A stretch of DNA of 64,000 nucleotides. Origin: Calendula officinalis. Lineage: Eukaryota > Streptophyta > Magnoliopsida > Asterales > Asteraceae. The DNA is taken from NCBI GenBank assembly GCA_963853835.1, contig OY970829.1:5872446-5936445 (forward strand). The letters run 5' to 3'. Position 1 is the stretch's first letter; each line of letters begins with the position of its first letter. Positions 60,247 through 64,000 of this stretch are shown here, one piece after another. The translations under genes were made by a program, and so were the position numbers. The notes under the pieces are model-generated. The model was given only the letters and a program-made list of their open reading frames with translations. It was not told where the DNA came from and did not search any database.

Positions 60247-62696
60247 ATGACTGATAATAATGAAAGCACTCAAGCTAACAAAATCCCTATACTCACTCCC
60301 AATAACTTTGGGATGTGGAAGAATCGTATTAAGCAATACATGCTTATTACTGATTATTACATGTGGGAAGTTGTCATTGAAGGAAACAAAACTGGTCCTG
60401 CTCAAGCAACCAGTTCTGCAACTGAAGCAGATAAACTCAAGTGTGAAAAGGAGAAAAAAGACAGAGGAATCGAACTCAAAACTCTAAGCACTCTCCTACT
60501 GGCCATTCCTAATGACTATCAACATCTCTTTGTTGAATATGATGATGCAAAGGTGCTGTGGCAAGCACTGGAGAAAAGATTTGTTGGCACCAAGAGCACC
60601 AAAAGGAACATGAAGTCTGTTCTCAAGCAAGACTTTGAAAACTTCAAAGGAAAGCCCAATGAGACACTCACTCAAGTGTTTGACAGATTCAACAAGCTAA
60701 TTGGTGAACTTAACCAGGTTGGAGTTAAGATGGATCAAGAAGATGTTAACATGAAGTTCCTAAGGTCTCTTAGTGAAGAATGGGCCATGTACACAGTGAT
60801 GTACAGACAGAGAGATGCACTAGAAGAAAAGGAGTTAGATGAACTCTACAATGATCTCAGAGTATTTGAAACTGAGGTAAATCAAAAGAACCCTTCTATT
60901 TCTTCTAATAATGCTGCATTTGTATCTAGTACAGGTCAATGTCAAGAAACTGCCACAGGAAAGGCTACAGATTGTGAAGATGCTGCAAGAGAATCCTTCT
61001 TCACTAGTCATGTGCATACTGCACTAATTAGTGATGATTTGGAACAATTGAATCCAGATGATCTTGAAGAGATGGATCTCAAATGGCAGATGGCTATGCT
61101 GAGCCTGAGAACCAAAAGATTCTTAAAAAGGACTGGTAGGACAAGTCTCAACTACAACAAAGGTGACAAAGCTGGATTTGACAAAACTAAAGTCAAATGT
61201 TACAACTGTAACAATCTTGGTCACTTTGCAAAACAATGTCCTCAGCCAGACAAAAGGTCAAAATCAACTGCTCTTGTGTCACAACAAGGACAAGGCTATG
61301 ATTGGAGCTTTCAAGCAGAAGAACACACTCAAAATCAAGCTCTTATGGCCTTTACTGACAGCAAATCTGAGGTAAAACCTAAACCTTGTACTTCTGAATG
61401 TATTAAAATTGTTAAAATTTAGAAAAAGAAAACACTAAATTAAATGAAGATTTAGCAAAAGCATTAAGAAGAAATTATGAATTTGATGGTGTGATTGCTG
61501 ATCAAGAACATCAGATAAAGGTGTACCAGATGATTGATCAAAGGATAAAGGAAGAACTGCTCCAAGCTGTAGATGAGAAAGATTACTATGAATCAAAAAA
61601 TAAAGAACTAACAAGTAAATTAGAAGAATGTCAACTTGAAATTGAACAAAATAAATTGACAATTAAGAAATTTGAAAGAAGCACTAAAATTCTTGATGAA
61701 TTAACTAATAATCAAACTACAGAAAAAGTTGTTCATGGAGTGGGATATCATGCTGTACCACCTCCATATAAATTCATCCCTCCACTTAAAGATAGTTCAG
61801 AAAGAATAATTAATGAATTAAAAAGTGAAAATCAAACTGAATCTAATACTGAAACATCTGAATCAAATGATTTTTCTGATGATGATAGAACTACAAACTC
61901 AATTGAATTTACAATCTTTCAAACTGAATCTCCAAACTCAATTGATACAAGTTTTCACACAGCACAAAGTCCAAATGAATCTCCTAAATATGATGCAGAA
62001 AATATACCAAAAATTTCAAAAAGAGGAAATCAAAGAAACAGGAATCAACTCTTAGAACAAAGAAAAACCATAAGGGCTAAAGATAATAAATTAAAATGTG
62101 TTATTTGCAACAAAGTAAATCATTTAGCAAAGGATTGTCACTTCAATCCAATAAATTGCAAAGAGTTCAAGGAATTTAAAAATTTTAAAGAAAAAGCAAA
62201 AACACAAAAGTTAAAAGATACTAGTGATCCTTCAGTAGTGAATAAAAATAAAACTCCAATTGCTGAAACACCAAGATTTGGAAGAAGTGCACCAAGATTT
62301 GTGCAAAACAGAAGAGTTGGAAGCCCAAAGAACAGCAATTACTTCAAGAACAATGGAAAATCAAATCAAAATAAACAATATTTTAAATTTTCCAACACCA
62401 GTAAAAACTGTAACAATTTTACTACTGATGTTAACCCTAATTATAATGCTGTCTGGTACCAGTACAAAAACACTACTGGTAAAAACCCTATTTTTAAAAA
62501 TACTACTGCTGCAAAACCATTTGCTCAAAATACTACTGATCATTCTAAATATGGTAATTACCCAAATACTACTGGTCCATCAGTAGTAAAGTATTCAAAA
62601 GCTAAAAACAATGGGTATAGACCAAGATCAGTAGTAAATTTAGACAAATCCAAAAGGTCAGTAGTAAAACAGAACACCAGTACTAAAAAGGTATGA
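60247..62696 (+). pseudogene. Copia gag region (two frames joined by a one-base shift)
   Basis: Starts at ATG 60247 (MTDNNESTQANKIP). The gag core includes FGMWKNRIKQYML and VLWQALEKRFVGTKS. First CCHC knuckle CYNCNNLGHFAKQC (~61198). At about 61420 (gttaaaatttagaa) the frame ends one T short of continuing. In the next frame the protein resumes with a long coiled coil (IKEELLQAVDEKDYYESKNK), then a second knuckle CVICNKVNHLAKDC (~62096), then an Asn/Thr-rich tail to TGA at 62694-62696. Beyond the TGA a coding-like VPKMFTVKC...AWVPKIN runs to a TAA. The tail repeats NTTG/NTTD and SVVK, encoded by tactactgat-type DNA also found in the LTR. Confidence 0.85.
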
Positions 62697-62809
62697 GTAC
62701 CAAAAATGTTTACGGTTAAATGTTCTAAATCTGATTTCTCAAAGGATGAACCCAAGACATATAAAGCTTGGGTTCCCAAAATTAACTAACCTTTTACTTC
62801 CTTGTGCAG

Positions 62810-64000
62810 AGCATTCAGATCCCTGAAGAAGGTAGAACATGGCACATTGATAGTGGATGCTCAAGGCACATGACTGGAAATCTACAAATTCTTAAAGATT
62901 TCAAGTTATTTGATGGAGGTTATGTAGCTTTTGGTGAGAACCCAAAGGGAGGTAAGATTACAGGTAAAGGTACTATTACAAATGGCAAAATTACTTTTGA
63001 TGATGTATTTTTTGTAGCTGAACTAAAATACAATCTTGTCAGTGTGTCTCAAGTGTGTGATAAAAAGAACAAAATTCTTTTCACAGACATTGAGTGCATC
63101 ATTCTTTCTCCTGACTTTATTTTAGATGAAAAACATGTTGTTTTAAGAACTCCAAGGAGAAACAATGTGTATTGCCTGGATATAGAGGGAGAACTCATTT
63201 CTTCAAATGAGGTCAACTGTTTTATATCCAAGGCAAACACAACTAAATCAGAACTATGGCATAGAAGGATGTGTCACACTAATTTCAAAAACATGAATAA
63301 CTTAGTAAAAAGAAATTTGGTCATTGGACTACCTCAAAAACAATTCATGTGTGATCATCATTGTGTTGCATGCCTAAAAGGTAAACAACACAAGACTTCT
63401 CATAAGTCCAAATCTGTGAATTCTATTTCTGTTCCTTTACAACTCTTACATATGGACCTATTTGGACCTACAAATGTAATGAGTATTGGAAAGAAACAAT
63501 ATTGTCTTGTTATTACTGATGACTTTTCCAGATATACATGTGTCTTCTTTCTCAGGACAAAGGATGAAACAAGTGAACTCATCAAAAACTTAATTGTTAA
63601 ACTGGAAAACACATCTGATCAAAAAGTTAAAGCCATAAGATGTGATAATGGCACAGAATTTAAAAATGCTAACTTAATAAATTTTTGTGATCTTAAAGGT
63701 ATTGACAGGCAATACAGCTCACCTAGAACTCCTCAACAAAATGGTGTAGCTGAAAGAAGAAATAGAACCATCATAGAAGCAGCAAGATCAATGTTAGCAG
63801 ATTCAAAGTTACCAATCACTTTTTGGGCTGAAGCTGTTAATACTGCCTGTTATGTTCAAAACAGAGTATTAATAGTGAAGCCACACTATAAAACACCATA
63901 TGAACTTTTTAATAAAAGAAAACCTTCTATAAATTTTTTAAAATCATTTGGTTGTCCTTGTACTATTCTGATTACAAGAGAACAAATTGGTAAGTTTGAC
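62810..64000 (+). CDS. Copia pol, protease and integrase (partial)
   Basis: Open from the AGC after a strong acceptor (tttacttccttgtgcag) to the window edge, 397 codons with no stop. Protease WHIDSGCSRHMTG near residue 10. GAG-pre-integrase zinc site WHRRMCH...CVACLKGK (~63257-63390). Integrase core Asp in LHMDLFGPT, Asp in RCDNGTEF, Glu in QNGVAERRNRTIIEAARSML. All catalytic residues are present. It lies in a different frame from gag, and the junction may be bridged by splicing. Confidence 0.9.

Larger units (their letters stand above)
59518..64000 (+). mobile_element. Ty1/Copia retrotransposon 2 (5' LTR, gag and first half of pol; runs off right edge)
   Basis: A 638-bp TG...CA LTR, Met-tRNA primer site, gag with two zinc knuckles, protease and integrase in order. 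RT, RNase H and the 3' LTR are outside the window. It is inserted in a Stowaway MITE, so it is younger than that MITE. The longer LTR, double knuckle and GCSRHMTG protease differ from Copia element 1, so it belongs to another lineage. Confidence 0.93.

Overview
The window is plant nuclear DNA, AT-rich and intron-containing. It carries plant-only gene families: a kinesin-12 of the POK type, an ABA-signalling SnRK2 kinase, an HHO/NIGT1-type GARP transcription factor and a class III peroxidase. Intron style, tRNA and transposon content point to a eudicot. An Asteraceae origin is a guess from the look of the repeats, not something shown here.

Only about six host genes are visible. From left to right they are: the 5' two-fifths or so of a POK-type kinesin-12 (minus strand, 15 exons reconstructed, running off the left edge); a 49-residue small-peptide candidate with its own TATA box (26.8-27.0 kb, plus); a tRNA-Pro(AGG) gene (28.2 kb, plus); a complete nine-exon subclass III SnRK2 (28.7-31.0 kb, minus); a complete five-exon HHO/NIGT1-like GARP factor (50.9-52.6 kb, plus); and a complete four-exon class III peroxidase (57.0-58.6 kb, plus). 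They are separate eukaryotic genes and do not form an operon.

Most of the rest is mobile DNA. There are two Copia LTR retrotransposons: a 4.7-kb copy at 8.4-13.1 kb, and a second at 59.5 kb that runs off the right edge. There is a TRIM at 50.1 kb and two Helitrons (14.7-17.8 kb; 18.8-21.7 kb, minus). PIF/Harbinger DNA includes an element with only the Myb-like ORF (5.6-7.1 kb), an element with an intact DDE transposase (39.95-41.65 kb) and several Tourist-like MITEs. Stowaway-like and hAT-like MITEs occur, some nested three deep, along with Mutator-type MITEs with 9-bp target duplications and LINE remnants.

The most unusual stretch is 42.57-49.59 kb. Six inverted-repeat elements lie head to tail there, each separated from the next by a (TA)n microsatellite. 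They share an architecture: two or three copies of a short AGAAC/GAGGAC-type motif inside each end, and in most of them an interior rich in short palindromes. This fits a group of transposons that insert into TA microsatellites. Other notable items are a Mutator-type element packed with about 17 CACATGTG palindromes (32.25-33.36 kb), a five-unit tandem array of an exon-like 45-nt segment (21.9-23.7 kb), a MITE that places a perfect ABRE/G-box upstream of SnRK2, and the second Copia element, whose LTR holds 13 ACTG-type motifs and whose gag-pol junction looks like an intron.

Exon boundaries were placed by reading GT/AG sites and protein-family similarity by eye. No alignments or searches were run.
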